In this document: positions 1 through 9,902 of the stretch, one piece after another
Layout of the letters: the number at the start of each line of letters is the position of its first letter
How positions within the stretch are numbered: the stretch's first letter is position 1
Source: Bradyrhizobium sp. CCBAU 53351
Lineage (GTDB): Bacteria; Pseudomonadota; Alphaproteobacteria; Rhizobiales; Xanthobacteraceae
Assembly (NCBI RefSeq): GCF_015291745.1
Contig: NZ_CP030059.1
Location: forward strand, 3,251,501 to 3,315,500
Direction: 5' to 3'
Length of the DNA: 64,000 nucleotides
Program-made: the position numbers and the translations under genes
The notes under the pieces: model-generated
Databases searched by the model: none
Seen by the model: the letters and a program-made list of their open reading frames with translations, nothing else
What the model was told of the DNA's origin: nothing

Positions 1-141
1 GCGCTGATTGCCGCGGGGCGGGCGGCCGGCCTTGCCGTCACGGCGATCGGCACGATCGTCGCGGGGACGCAGAGGCCGCGCTTCCTGGATGGGCTGGGCC
101 AGGAACTGGCTTTGACGCGGCTGTCCTACAGCCACTTCTAG
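1..141 (+). CDS. thiL: Thiamine-monophosphate kinase, C-terminal end (partial)
   Basis: Only the last 46 codons are in the window; the gene begins before base 1. ThiL phosphorylates thiamine monophosphate to thiamine diphosphate, the last step of thiamine cofactor synthesis. The visible tail has a GRAAG segment followed by a PRFLD motif and ends in LTRLSYSHF, which matches the conserved end of alphaproteobacterial ThiL (typically ...FSHF). The next gene on the same strand is hppA, the arrangement known in Bradyrhizobium and relatives. The identification rests on this short tail plus context, so it is likely but not certain. Confidence 0.75.
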   Translation, partial: ALIAAGRAAGLAVTAIGTIVAGTQRPRFLDGLGQELALTRLSYSHF

Positions 142-265
142 GAATTGCTCCAAACCGGCATCTTGGTTCTCAGCACTTGGTTCTAAATACCTGCCGAGAT
201 CGGCGTTTTCGGCGTTATCCGGCGTTGCACCCTCAATTTGATTTTGGCAAGCTTGCGGCTGACTG

Positions 266-298
266 AAGCCGCCCCTTTTGGGCAAGGGGCGGCTTTGT
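266..298 (+). terminator. Rho-independent terminator after thiL
   Basis: A GC-rich stem (AAGCCGCCCC pairing with GGGGCGGCTT) with a loop of about 9 nt is followed by a short T-rich stretch. It lies between the thiL stop and the hppA start, so it would separate the two transcripts. Confidence 0.65.
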
Positions 299-376
299 TC
301 GAAATCAAGGCGCCGCACTGCACAACGGACAATAAAAGGCGCCGGGGGTACATCAAGGATCTGAGGCAAACATCAC

Positions 377-2497
<2,121 letters not shown>

Positions 2498-2520
2498 GCG
2501 GCGGGTAGAGGCTCAAGACA

Positions 2521-2550
2521 AACCCCGCGGCGCAAGCCGCGGGGTTTTTC
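2521..2550 (+). terminator. Rho-independent terminator of hppA
   Basis: A perfect 11-bp stem (AACCCCGCGGC with GCCGCGGGGTT) around a GCAA tetraloop is followed by a T-run. It starts 24 bp after the hppA stop. Confidence 0.92.
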
Positions 2551-2597
2551 GTTGGGGGCGGCGCGGCTGCACGACGAAACACCTCGAGGGGCGAACC

Positions 2598-3017
2598 TCA
2601 GGCTTTCGGCTCCGATCCGTCCTCGGCTCTTTGCGCGAAGACCTCCTTCGCTGCGAACAGGCCGTTGAGGGCCGCCGGGAAGCCGGCATAGACGGCCATC
2701 TGCATCAGGATCTCGACAATCTCCTCTCGGCCAAGCCCGACATTCAGACCCGCCTCGATATGCACCTTGAGCTGAGGTGCGGCGTTGCCCAGGGCCGCGA
2801 GCGCTGCGATCGTCGCGATTTCGCGCGAACGGACGTCGAGCCCGGGCCGTGAGTAGATGTCGCCAAATGGAAACTCGAATATATAGGTGGCGAAGTCCGG
2901 GGCGATCTCGCCAAGCGCCGCCACGACCTTGTGGCCGGCCTCTCCGTCGATTTCAGCGAGTGCGCGCCGACCGCGCTCCAACCGGCTTTCGCCGGCGTTC
3001 GGAAAGTGTTGCATCAT
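2598..3017 (-). CDS. Carboxymuconolactone decarboxylase (AhpD-like) family protein
   Basis: The 139-residue all-helical protein resembles the CMD family of small decarboxylases and AhpD-like thiol peroxidases. The family pattern is visible in DVRSREIATIAALAALG and in the EAGLNVGLGREEIVEIL stretch that precedes a second helix. It lacks the CxxC pair of true AhpD, so a 4-carboxymuconolactone decarboxylase-like or uncharacterised activity is more likely than peroxidase activity. It is transcribed after the MerR gene and overlaps its 3' end by 65 bp, so it is probably the target of that regulator. The start at 3017 (Met-Met) could be one codon later. Confidence 0.85.
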   Translation of the reverse strand: MMQHFPNAGESRLERGRRALAEIDGEAGHKVVAALGEIAPDFATYIFEFPFGDIYSRPGLDVRSREIATIAALAALGNAAPQLKVHIEAGLNVGLGREEIVEILMQMAVYAGFPAALNGLFAAKEVFAQRAEDGSEPKA

Positions 3018-3381
3018 AATCCTTCATCCTCTGTTCCGTTTCGGCATAACCGCCGATCTTGGTGTCGAGGACGAGAAGACAGGCATTGAGCTCGTCGACG
3101 TGGGCACGCACGCTTTCGCGGTGGCGCTCCAGCAGCGCCCGCCGCTCGGCTTCGGTGCCGCTGCCCTGATCCCGGAGGTCCGCGTAAAGCAGCATGTCCC
3201 GGATCGGCATGCCTGTTGTCTTCAGGCGGCCGAGAAACTCGATCCAGGCAAGGATCGAGGCGTCGTAGTCACGTCGGCTGGATCGATCCCGGTCGGCGTA
3301 AGGCAACAGTCCGATCCGCTCGTAGTAGCGGATCGTATGAGCCGTCAGTCCGGACCGCTTCGCAAGTTCGCCGATCTTCAT
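2953..3381 (-). CDS. MerR-family transcriptional regulator
   Basis: The 142-residue protein opens with the classical MerR DNA-binding signature, MKIGELAKRSGLTAHTIRYY, then ERIGLLP and the winged-helix Arg-rich segment, followed by a long dimerisation helix. No cysteine cluster like that of metal-sensing MerR proteins is visible; it most resembles regulators of small-molecule or aldehyde stress. It is the first gene of a two-gene minus-strand operon with the CMD-family gene. A promoter with the 19-bp spacer typical of MerR control lies just upstream, pointing to autoregulation. The effector cannot be deduced. Confidence 0.9.
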   Translation of the reverse strand: MKIGELAKRSGLTAHTIRYYERIGLLPYADRDRSSRRDYDASILAWIEFLGRLKTTGMPIRDMLLYADLRDQGSGTEAERRALLERHRESVRAHVDELNACLLVLDTKIGGYAETEQRMKDYDATLSERRRKPVGARSARTR

Positions 3382-3406
3382 GTCTGTCTCTCATCACGAC
3401 GCAGGC

Positions 3407-3437
3407 AAACTACGAGTTCGAGCGCGCTCTAAGTCAA
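3407..3437 (-). promoter_or_regulatory. MerR-type promoter/operator
   Basis: On the minus strand a -35 box TTGACT (3437-3432) and a -10 box TAGTTT (3412-3407) are separated by exactly 19 bp, the over-long spacing that MerR proteins correct by twisting DNA. The spacer contains the dyad AGAGCGCGCT. The predicted start site lies about 20 bp before the merR ATG at 3381. Confidence 0.7.
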
Positions 3438-3441
3438 GGGA

Positions 3442-3755
3442 CATTCTGGCCCGGACCGTGCGAGCGTCGCGCCGCCGGCGGTCGGCAGGTCCGGTCGAGC
3501 CATGTCTCGGGCGCGGTCCGCGCCGCGTCGAAGGTGGAACCTGGACCGGAGGATGCCGGAGCTCCGCATCCTGAGCGTGCATCACATTTAAGGTTGTTTA
3601 ACCGGCTGCGCTCTAAGAATACGGGAGATTGCCGCCGGCACCTGGCCAGCTCCGCCGCGGGCCTAGGAGTCCATTCACATCGTGCGCGGTCGCGACATGG
3701 TCAGGTACCCGTTGCTTGCCGGCTGCCACAGGAGGGTCCGTTGGGTGCGCTGCCG
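3442..3755. other. Intergenic stretch with no recognised gene
   Basis: About 310 bp between the MerR promoter and the adenylation-domain remnant. Open frames cross it on both strands but show Arg/Pro/Ser-rich translations typical of shadow frames in GC-rich DNA. A promoter for the dlt-like operon should lie in or just after this stretch, but I cannot point to a convincing pair of boxes. Confidence 0.4.
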
Positions 3756-4081
3756 ATGAGCCAGATTGAGCGCGCCCTGATGGCGCATCCCGGCGTGACG
3801 AACGCCGTCCTCAGCATCGAGCAAACCCCCGACGGGCGCCGGTTCAAGATCGCGTTCTGGCCGGTCAGGACAGGCCGTTGGTGACCGACCCGATGGCCGC
3901 CGCGTTCCTCCAGCATCTTGGCATGAAGCTCGTGACCATGTTGCGGACGAGGTTTCCGGAGCTGGAATCGCCAGCGGCCGTGATTGCGCTCGACCAGCGC
4001 GATTTTGCCGAGATCGCACCTTCGTTGTCGCCTGCGCCGGACCATCCCGGCGTCCATGAAGCGGACGAGGCCGCGATATGA
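3756..4081 (+). pseudogene. Possible broken C-terminal subdomain of an adenylation enzyme
   Basis: Two short frames abut here. The first (3756-3884) reads like the start of the C-terminal subdomain of amino-acid adenylation enzymes: IERALMAHPGVTNAVLSIE, then DGRRFKIAFWP, comparable to the usual 'IE..L..HP.V..AVV..' and '..LVAYVV' strands. The second frame (TTG at 3878 to 4081) continues with LVTMLRTRFPELESPAAVIA plus LDQ, comparable to the later 'LR..LP.YMVP..FV.LD' element. A single frameshift near 3875 would join them. The second frame overlaps the following gene by 4 bp. The piece may be a decayed duplicate of the downstream gene or two small coupled ORFs; the homology is judged by eye only. 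Confidence 0.35.
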
Positions 4082-5628
4082 CCGCCTGTAATTTGGGGCT
4101 GCGCTTCGAGGAGGTCGCGGCGCGCGCGCCGGACGCTGTCGCGCTGTTCTGCGAAGGCGACAGCTGCACGTTTTCAGAGCTGAACAAATTGGCGAACCGG
4201 TTGGCGCGATGGCTGACGTCGCGGGGCGTGGGCAAGGGCGCCGTCGTATGTCTTGAACTGCCGAAGATTGCCGAGGCTTATGCTCTTGCGCTGGCCTGCA
4301 TCAAGATCGGTGCGCCCTATGCGTTCCTGGATCCCGTGGCCCCGGCGGAACGGGCCCGGTTGATGCTGGAGCGATGCCGGCCCGCCGAGATCGTCAGCGT
4401 GCGCGAGGGGATGGGGCCGCGGACGGTGATCGGCAATGCAGGCGCCCGAGCGGCCTTGCATCATGAGTTGTCGAAGCTTGACGACGACAATCTGCCGCTG
4501 ACGTCCCTGATCACCGGGACCGATCCGGCCTATGTCATGTTCACCTCGGGATCGACGGGTGAGCCGAAGGGCGTGGTCATTCCCCATCAGGGCGTGCTTC
4601 ACTTGATCGCGTGGGCGAGGAGCGACCTTGGAATTGGACCGCAAGACCGGCTGACCAACGTCAACCCGATCTACTTCGACAATTCGGTCTTCGACATCTA
4701 TGCCGGATTGCTGAACGGTGCGGCCATTGTGGCGCTCGATGCGCTGAAGGGAAGGCCGCCCGCGGAGCTGGTGGCGGAGATCACGAGGCATCAGTGCACG
4801 TTCTTCTTCGCCGTGCCGACGCTCTTCATGTTCCTGGACTCCATGCACCTGTTGAGTCCCGAATGGCTGCCGAGCGTCAGCCGCTTCATGTTCGGTGGCG
4901 AAGGATTTCCGCTGGCGCGGCTGCGCCGTTTCCACGACGCGTTTGCCGGCAGAGCGAAGCTGATCAATTGTTACGGCCCGACCGAGACGAGCTGCATCTG
5001 CAGCGGCTTCGAGATCATCGAGTCCGTGTTTGACACCAACGACGGGTTGGCCCCGTTGGGACGGCTCAATCCCAATTTCAGCTACCGCATTCTGGACGAG
5101 GACATGCAGGCGGTCACCGCGGGCATCGCCGGCGAGCTGTGGCTGGGAGGCCCGTGCGTCGGGCTCGGCTACATCAACAATCCGCAGGAGACGGCCCGCC
5201 GCTTCCGCCAGGACCCGCTGGTCGACGGTTATCGATCGATCCTCTACCGGACCGGGGACCTCGTCGAGGCCGATGCCGAAACGGGTGTGCTCCGTTTTCG
5301 CGGTCGTGCGGACAATCAGGTCAAGCTCCGGGGATATCGGATCGAGCTGGAAGAGATCGACCATGCTCTGGCGGCATGCAAGGGCATCACCCGGGCCCTC
5401 GCCGTGGTGCTTCACGATGCCGGCGGCGCAAGCCGGCTCCTGGCCGCCTATTCGGGCGCGCGAACGGCGGACAGCGATTTGCGCCAGCACTGCGCCGCGC
5501 GCCTTCCGGCCTATATGGTGCCGAGCCGCTTCATCTGGCTGGAGGACATTCCCGTCAACGCCAATGGCAAGGCGGACCGGCGCTCGGTCGCCGCGCTGCT
5601 TGGCGAGGCCGCCGCGAGGGCATCGTAG
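4078..5628 (+). CDS. DltA-like stand-alone amino-acid adenylation enzyme
   Basis: A 516-residue ANL-superfamily adenylating enzyme. Core motifs are intact: A3 P-loop TSGSTGEPKG (156-165), A5 NCYGPTET (297-304), A6 GELWLGGP, A7 YRTGDLVE, A8 FRGRADNQVKLRGYRIELEE, and the A10 catalytic lysine in NANGKADR (about 498). There is no condensation or carrier domain, so it must load a separate carrier, and one is encoded two genes downstream. An aspartate in FDNSVFDIYAG occupies the region where DltA binds the amino group of D-alanine, suggesting an alpha-amino-acid substrate. It is followed by an MBOAT-like gene and a carrier gene, the same trio as dltA-B-C, though true DltA identity is not shown. Confidence 0.88.
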   Translation: MTACNLGLRFEEVAARAPDAVALFCEGDSCTFSELNKLANRLARWLTSRGVGKGAVVCLELPKIAEAYALALACIKIGAPYAFLDPVAPAERARLMLERCRPAEIVSVREGMGPRTVIGNAGARAALHHELSKLDDDNLPLTSLITGTDPAYVMFTSGSTGEPKGVVIPHQGVLHLIAWARSDLGIGPQDRLTNVNPIYFDNSVFDIYAGLLNGAAIVALDALKGRPPAELVAEITRHQCTFFFAVPTLFMFLDSMHLLSPEWLPSVSRFMFGGEGFPLARLRRFHDAFAGRAKLINCYGPTETSCICSGFEIIESVFDTNDGLAPLGRLNPNFSYRILDEDMQAVTAGIAGELWLGGPCVGLGYINNPQETARRFRQDPLVDGYRSILYRTGDLVEADAETGVLRFRGRADNQVKLRGYRIELEEIDHALAACKGITRALAVVLHDAGGASRLLAAYSGARTADSDLRQHCAARLPAYMVPSRFIWLEDIPVNANGKADRRSVAALLGEAAARAS

Positions 5629-5663
5629 ATGCCATCGCCCGCAGCACTCATGCGCGCATTCCA

Positions 5664-7139
5664 ATGAGTGTCGAGAGCCAGTTCTACGACGCGGCCACAG
5701 GCTTTCTCGCGAAGCCGTCGTGGCGGTTGATCCCGCAGATCGATCGGGACCCGAATCTCGTGGCAGGCCTCCAGCGAGGTCGCGGCCGCGTGCTGCTGTG
5801 CTGCACGGTCGCGCTGCTCGCTGTGCTGTTCTGGCAGATCGGTATGGATTTTTCAGTGGCAGGTCTCGCGCTGGCGTGCGCCTATGCCGGGCGGTACCGG
5901 CGTGTTCTGATCCTCTTCGCAACCGTGCTGCTGCTTTACCGGAGCGGGTTCCTGATCGACCGCGCGTTTCTCGAGCGGGTGGCCGTCAACGAAGGCGTTG
6001 CGGACCGGATCCATCAGCCGCTGCTGGAGGCGGTCACGCTGGTAGCGGTGTTCGCGCTGTTTGCGGGACTGCTGGCCATGCAGGGTTCAGCCGGCACGGC
6101 GCTTCGCCGTCCGACGCTCAGCCTGGTGCTCGCATTCCTGGGGCTCGTCGCGCTGACGCAAGCGGAGATGACGGCCGGCATGCCGCGCGTGCTGCTTTGG
6201 TCGTTTCTGATGACATCGCAGCCTTATCTCTGGTTCCTTGCTTACGGTCTGGCCGATGCCGGCAGGACGCCGTCTCCGATATGGCAACGCTTGAGCGTCT
6301 TTCATCCGTTCTGGGGATCGTCGCTGACGCCGGTCGGGAAGGGACTGTCCTACCTCGAACGCTTCGAGGCCAAGACGCCCGAGGAGCTCGCAGTTGCGCA
6401 ATTGAAGGGGATCAAGCTCGCGGCCTGGAGCCTGCTGCTGGCGAACGTCAGGCTCTGTCTCGGCGTGCTCGTCCACGGTCATTTGCAACTGCCCTTGTTC
6501 GACGACAACCTGCTGCACTATCTCGCAGGCTCTCCCTTGCCGCGTCTTGTCGGGTGGGCCAGCCTCGTCAGCTTCTTCGTGCAGGACGTCCTGGGCATGA
6601 CGGTGTTCGGCGGCGTCATCGTCGCGACGGCGCGGCTGGCCGGTTTTCGCCTGCTGCGCAACACCTGGCGGCCGCTGGAATCGACGACGATCGCCGAGTT
6701 CTGGAATCGCTATTACTTCTATTACAAGGAGCTGCTGGTCGATCACTTCTTCTACCCGACCTTCGTCCGCTATTTCCGCGGTCATCGCCGGCTGCGCATG
6801 TTCTTCGCCACCTTCATGGCGGCGTGCGTCGGCAATCTGCTGTTCCATTTCATCCGCGACATTCATTTCGTCGGCGACATGGGCCTGTGGCGGGCCGTGG
6901 TCGCTGAGCAGTCGCATGCGTTCTACACGTTTGTGCTCGCCGTCAGCGTCGGGCTGTCGCAGATGCGCCGCGCGCCGCAGCCGGCCTCGCGCGGCTGGCT
7001 GCGTCGCCGCGTGCTGCCTTGCCTGTGGGTCTTGACCTTCTTCTGTCTCATCCACGTCTTCGACGCGCCGTTGGACCGCGAGCATACGCTCTGGCAACGC
7101 GCCGAATTCCTGTTCTATCTCCTGGGAGTGACGACATGA
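5664..7139 (+). CDS. MBOAT-like (DltB-type) polytopic membrane acyltransferase
   Basis: A 491-residue membrane protein with about ten hydrophobic segments. The centre-to-C-terminal region FWNRYYFYYKELLVDHFFYP followed by FVRYFRG and then NLLFHFIRDIHF fits the MBOAT pattern, with a Trp/Tyr-rich loop and a conserved membrane-embedded His (here in LLFHFI). DltB-like MBOATs take an aminoacyl group from a carrier protein and move it to an extracytoplasmic acceptor. The ATG at 5664 is chosen because the open frame upstream is only a shadow of the adenylation gene, which ends at 5628. The stop overlaps the carrier start (ATGA), so translation is coupled. Membership is moderately certain because MBOAT motifs are weak. 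Confidence 0.72.
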   Translation: MSVESQFYDAATGFLAKPSWRLIPQIDRDPNLVAGLQRGRGRVLLCCTVALLAVLFWQIGMDFSVAGLALACAYAGRYRRVLILFATVLLLYRSGFLIDRAFLERVAVNEGVADRIHQPLLEAVTLVAVFALFAGLLAMQGSAGTALRRPTLSLVLAFLGLVALTQAEMTAGMPRVLLWSFLMTSQPYLWFLAYGLADAGRTPSPIWQRLSVFHPFWGSSLTPVGKGLSYLERFEAKTPEELAVAQLKGIKLAAWSLLLANVRLCLGVLVHGHLQLPLFDDNLLHYLAGSPLPRLVGWASLVSFFVQDVLGMTVFGGVIVATARLAGFRLLRNTWRPLESTTIAEFWNRYYFYYKELLVDHFFYPTFVRYFRGHRRLRMFFATFMAACVGNLLFHFIRDIHFVGDMGLWRAVVAEQSHAFYTFVLAVSVGLSQMRRAPQPASRGWLRRRVLPCLWVLTFFCLIHVFDAPLDREHTLWQRAEFLFYLLGVTT

Positions 7140-7408
7140 CCGCGAAAGCCGGCCCTGAAATCAGATCGCAAATGCGGCGCTATATCGAGCAGCGCCTGCT
7201 CATGAAGGGCGACGGCGCGCCGCTTCATGACGAGGATTTGCTGTTCACCAGCGGACGTCTCGATTCACTCGACGCAGTCGAGCTGGTGATGAGCATCGAG
7301 ACCGACTACGGGATCAACTTTGCCGACATCGGTTTCGACCTGACGCGGCTCGACTCGATTTCGGCCATCGCCGATCTGGTCGGACAGCCGTCGGCCGAGC
7401 CCGCCTAA
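7136..7408 (+). CDS. Acyl/aminoacyl carrier protein (DltC-like)
   Basis: The 90-residue acidic carrier protein carries the phosphopantetheine attachment serine in GRLDSLDAVEL (Ser44), followed by helix II/III residues IETDYGINFADIGFDL. Its ATG overlaps the stop of the MBOAT-like gene by 4 bp. It is the expected partner of the adenylating enzyme 1.5 kb upstream, which would load an amino acid onto the prosthetic arm. Fatty-acid ACPs have the consensus DSLD with a following (L/V)E; both are present, so the sequence alone does not separate fatty-acyl from aminoacyl carriers. Context favours the latter. Confidence 0.88.
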   Translation: MTAKAGPEIRSQMRRYIEQRLLMKGDGAPLHDEDLLFTSGRLDSLDAVELVMSIETDYGINFADIGFDLTRLDSISAIADLVGQPSAEPA

Positions 7409-7509
7409 AGCATGATCCGGAAAAGCGCGAAGCGGTTTTCCGAAAAGATCATGCGCAAACAAGAACCTAAAGCGCGATGACGAGTCATCCAAATCTCATC
7501 GCGCTTTAG
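7406..7509. repeat. Bradyrhizobium-type intergenic palindromic element
   Basis: The stretch contains GCATGATC (7410-7417) facing GATCATGC (7448-7455), with GGAAAAGCGCGAAGCGGTTTTCC between them, followed by a second dyad AAAGCGCGATGA / TCATCGCGCTTTA. Elements of this type recur in Bradyrhizobium and Rhodopseudomonas intergenic regions. A degenerate relative is at 41845-41880. It sits between the carrier-protein stop and the convergent Bug gene, so it may act as a bidirectional terminator. Confidence 0.8.
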
Positions 7510-7549
7510 CGCGCTCTCGCGCAAGGCGGGATGCCGGTTCGTCGCAGCG

Positions 7550-8578
7550 TCACTGCACGTCCATCTGCAGTCCTTCCTTCTGGATGATGCCGGCGAACTT
7601 CTTCGTCTCGGCGTCCACGAAGGCGGCGAATTGCTCGGGCGTGCCGTAGTCGGCGCGGGCGCCCATGGCGAGGATCTGCTTCTTGATGTCGTCGCGCTCC
7701 AGCATCGCCTTGACCTGAAGATTGAGCGCGTTCAGCACCTCCGGTGAGACGCCCTTCGGCAGGAACACCGAGAACCACGACGAGACGTCGAAATTCGCCA
7801 ATTCCGGCGCGCTCTCGCGCATGGTCGGCAGGTCCTTCGCGAGGTCGCTGCGCTCGGTGGTGGTGACGCAGAGACCGTTGAGCGTGCCGTTCTGCACCTG
7901 CGGCAGGCTTGGATAGAGATTGTCAAACAGGATCTGGATGTCGCCGGCGAGTGCGGCCTGCAGCGCGGGGCCGGCGCCGCGGAAGGGGATGTGCGTCATC
8001 TTCAGCCCGGTGAGCTGGAGGAACCAGGCGCCCGTGAGGTGAGGGCTCTGGCCGACGCCCGAGGAGGCGTAGCTGAGCTTGTCGGGATTGGCCTTGAGAT
8101 AGGCGATCAGCTCGGCGATCGACTTGATGCCGGTCTTCGGATGCGCCGACACGATGTTCGGGATCCGGATGATGTTGCTGACGGGCTGAAGCTGGTCCGG
8201 CTTGTAGGTGAGGTTCTTGAAGATGCTGTAGGCGATCGCGTTCGGACCGGGATTGCCGATCAGGATGGTATGGCCATCAGGCTTGGCGCGGACCACCTCG
8301 GCCGTGCCTATGGTGCCGCCGCCGCCGGAGCGGTTTTCCACGACGGCCGACTGGCCCCATGCGGTTTGCAGATGCGCGGCCAGGAGCCTGCCCATCACGT
8401 CGGTCGAGCCGCCGGCCGCGGCCGGCACCACGAGACGGACGTTTTCGGTCGGCTTCCAGTCCGCAAGGCTCGATCGCGGCAGGATGGCTGCGGCCGAAAT
8501 GCCGGCAGCCGCGGTGAGCACGCGGCGGCGGGACAGCAAAGTGTTTTGAAATTGAGTGTTCTGAAGTTTCTTGGACAC
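7550..8578 (-). CDS. Tripartite tricarboxylate transporter substrate-binding protein (Bug family)
   Basis: A 342-residue periplasmic solute-binding protein of the TctC/Bug family. The N-terminus has a Tat-like signal, SRRRVLTAAAGISAAAILPR. The mature part shows the family hallmarks VRLVVPAAAGGSTDVMGRLL, ENRSGGGGTIGTAEV and VGQSPHLTGAWF. These proteins bind carboxylates or other small anions, and many act without a nearby TctAB permease; none is encoded here, so this is an orphan. GTG at 8578 is preferred over an upstream frame extension because GGGAG stands about 9 nt before it and it places the signal peptide at the N-terminus. Confidence 0.92.
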   Translation of the reverse strand: MSKKLQNTQFQNTLLSRRRVLTAAAGISAAAILPRSSLADWKPTENVRLVVPAAAGGSTDVMGRLLAAHLQTAWGQSAVVENRSGGGGTIGTAEVVRAKPDGHTILIGNPGPNAIAYSIFKNLTYKPDQLQPVSNIIRIPNIVSAHPKTGIKSIAELIAYLKANPDKLSYASSGVGQSPHLTGAWFLQLTGLKMTHIPFRGAGPALQAALAGDIQILFDNLYPSLPQVQNGTLNGLCVTTTERSDLAKDLPTMRESAPELANFDVSSWFSVFLPKGVSPEVLNALNLQVKAMLERDDIKKQILAMGARADYGTPEQFAAFVDAETKKFAGIIQKEGLQMDVQ

Positions 8579-8745
8579 GAATCCGCTCCCAGCTTTTTGC
8601 TTTGCAGGGAGCGTAGGAAACCGCGGGTGCGACGGCAAGTCGCGCGCGACGGCAAAGAGCGCGCGAAGGGTGGCACGACGCCGCAGGCGCGAGCCCATTT
8701 ACCTTGCGGCGGAATTGACGTCGCGCGAAAACGCTTGTCGAGACC

Positions 8746-9252
8746 TCAGTTGAAGCTGAGCAGCTTGAACAGCGGCGTGAGGTAGCTCATCTCCTGGCCC
8801 GAGGTCGGCGTCGTACGGCTGATGAAGTCGAAGATCTTGCCGTCCTGCAGGCCGTAATTCGCAAGCCGGCGCACACGCCGGTTCTTGTCGAAATAGATCG
8901 CGATGACGCGCTGGTCCACCACCCTCTGGTTCATGAAGGCGACCATGCGCTCCGAGCGCTGCGAGATGTAGTAGAACACTTCGCCGTCGAGGGTTGCGAC
9001 GGTGGAGGGCGTGCCCATCACGATCAGCACCTGATCCTGGCTCGCGCCGATCGGAATCTGCTCCAGCGCGCCGGGCGGCAGGATGTAACCCTTCTGGAAT
9101 TGCTCGCCGGTGCAGCCCGCGAGCGCGGCGCCGACCAGGGCCGCCGCGGCGAGCAGGCGCAGGCCGCGCCAGCGCAAATGAGCGCCGCGCCAGCGTGCAT
9201 GAAGGCCGCGCCGCTTAACCGCGCGCTGGCTGGTCTCGATCGTTATCGTCAT
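8746..9252 (-). CDS. bamE: Outer membrane assembly lipoprotein BamE (SmpA/OmlA family)
   Basis: The 168-residue lipoprotein belongs to the BAM complex, which folds beta-barrel proteins into the outer membrane. A cytoplasmic Arg-rich stretch is followed by a hydrophobic segment and the lipobox LAGC, so the mature protein begins at the Cys before TGEQFQKG. The SmpA/OmlA core is visible as LEQIPIGASQDQVLIVMGTP and GEVFYYISQRSER. The start at 9252 was chosen because the upstream extension is low-complexity. It is divergent from the cytochrome bc1 chaperone gene, with about 100 bp between them for two promoters. The chaperone-bamE pairing is common in alphaproteobacteria. Confidence 0.92.
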   Translation of the reverse strand: MTITIETSQRAVKRRGLHARWRGAHLRWRGLRLLAAAALVGAALAGCTGEQFQKGYILPPGALEQIPIGASQDQVLIVMGTPSTVATLDGEVFYYISQRSERMVAFMNQRVVDQRVIAIYFDKNRRVRRLANYGLQDGKIFDFISRTTPTSGQEMSYLTPLFKLLSFN

Positions 9253-9350
9253 AGCGGAACTGATTCCGTCCCCTTGCGTCGCGCGAGGCGCTGAAGTACC
9301 GGGCAGGGCGTCTGAATGCAACACGCGCGCGCCCGCTTGCGGAAACCACA

Positions 9351-9902
9351 ATGCTTTGGCCGTTCAATCACTTCAGGAAACCCCTGGTAACCCCGAGGGG
9401 CACCATTGAAGCCATCTATGGCATGATCGTGACGCAGGCGCGAGAACCCATATTTTACCGGGACTTGGGCGTGCCCGACACGGTTAACGGGCGTTTCGAT
9501 CTGTTGCTGCTGCATCTGTGGCTGCTGCTGCGGCGCCTGCGCACGGTCCAAAGCGCCACCGAGCTGTCGCAGGCGCTGTTCGACCGCTTCTGCGAGGACA
9601 TGGACGACAATCTGCGCGAGATGGGGATCGGCGACCAGACCGTGCCGAAGCGGATGCGGGCCTTCGGCGAGGCCTTTTACGGCCGGGTTCAGGCCTATGA
9701 CCAAGCCATCGAGGCCGGCGGCGAGGCACTGGCAGCGGCGATCTGCAAGAATATCTTGAATGGGACCGGCCTGGATCAGGCCAGACTGCTCGCGGCCTAT
9801 GCCCGGGCCAGCGAGGCCGATCTCGGCCGGACCGGCGAGGCAGCGCTGCTGGCCGCATCCTTCACGTTTCCCCCGGCTCTCAGGGAGGATCTCACGCCAT
9901 GA
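9351..9902 (+). CDS. Ubiquinol-cytochrome c chaperone (CBP3 family)
   Basis: A 183-residue protein related to mitochondrial CBP3/UQCC1, which assists cytochrome b and bc1 complex assembly. The family pattern is seen in YGMIVTQAREPIFYRDLGVP, DTVNGRFDLLLLHLWLLLRR and the later MDDNLREMGIGD. Its stop overlaps the start of the yceD-like gene by 4 bp, giving a two-gene coupled unit. It is divergent from bamE. Function is transferred from the family, not shown here. Confidence 0.9.
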   Translation: MLWPFNHFRKPLVTPRGTIEAIYGMIVTQAREPIFYRDLGVPDTVNGRFDLLLLHLWLLLRRLRTVQSATELSQALFDRFCEDMDDNLREMGIGDQTVPKRMRAFGEAFYGRVQAYDQAIEAGGEALAAAICKNILNGTGLDQARLLAAYARASEADLGRTGEAALLAASFTFPPALREDLTP

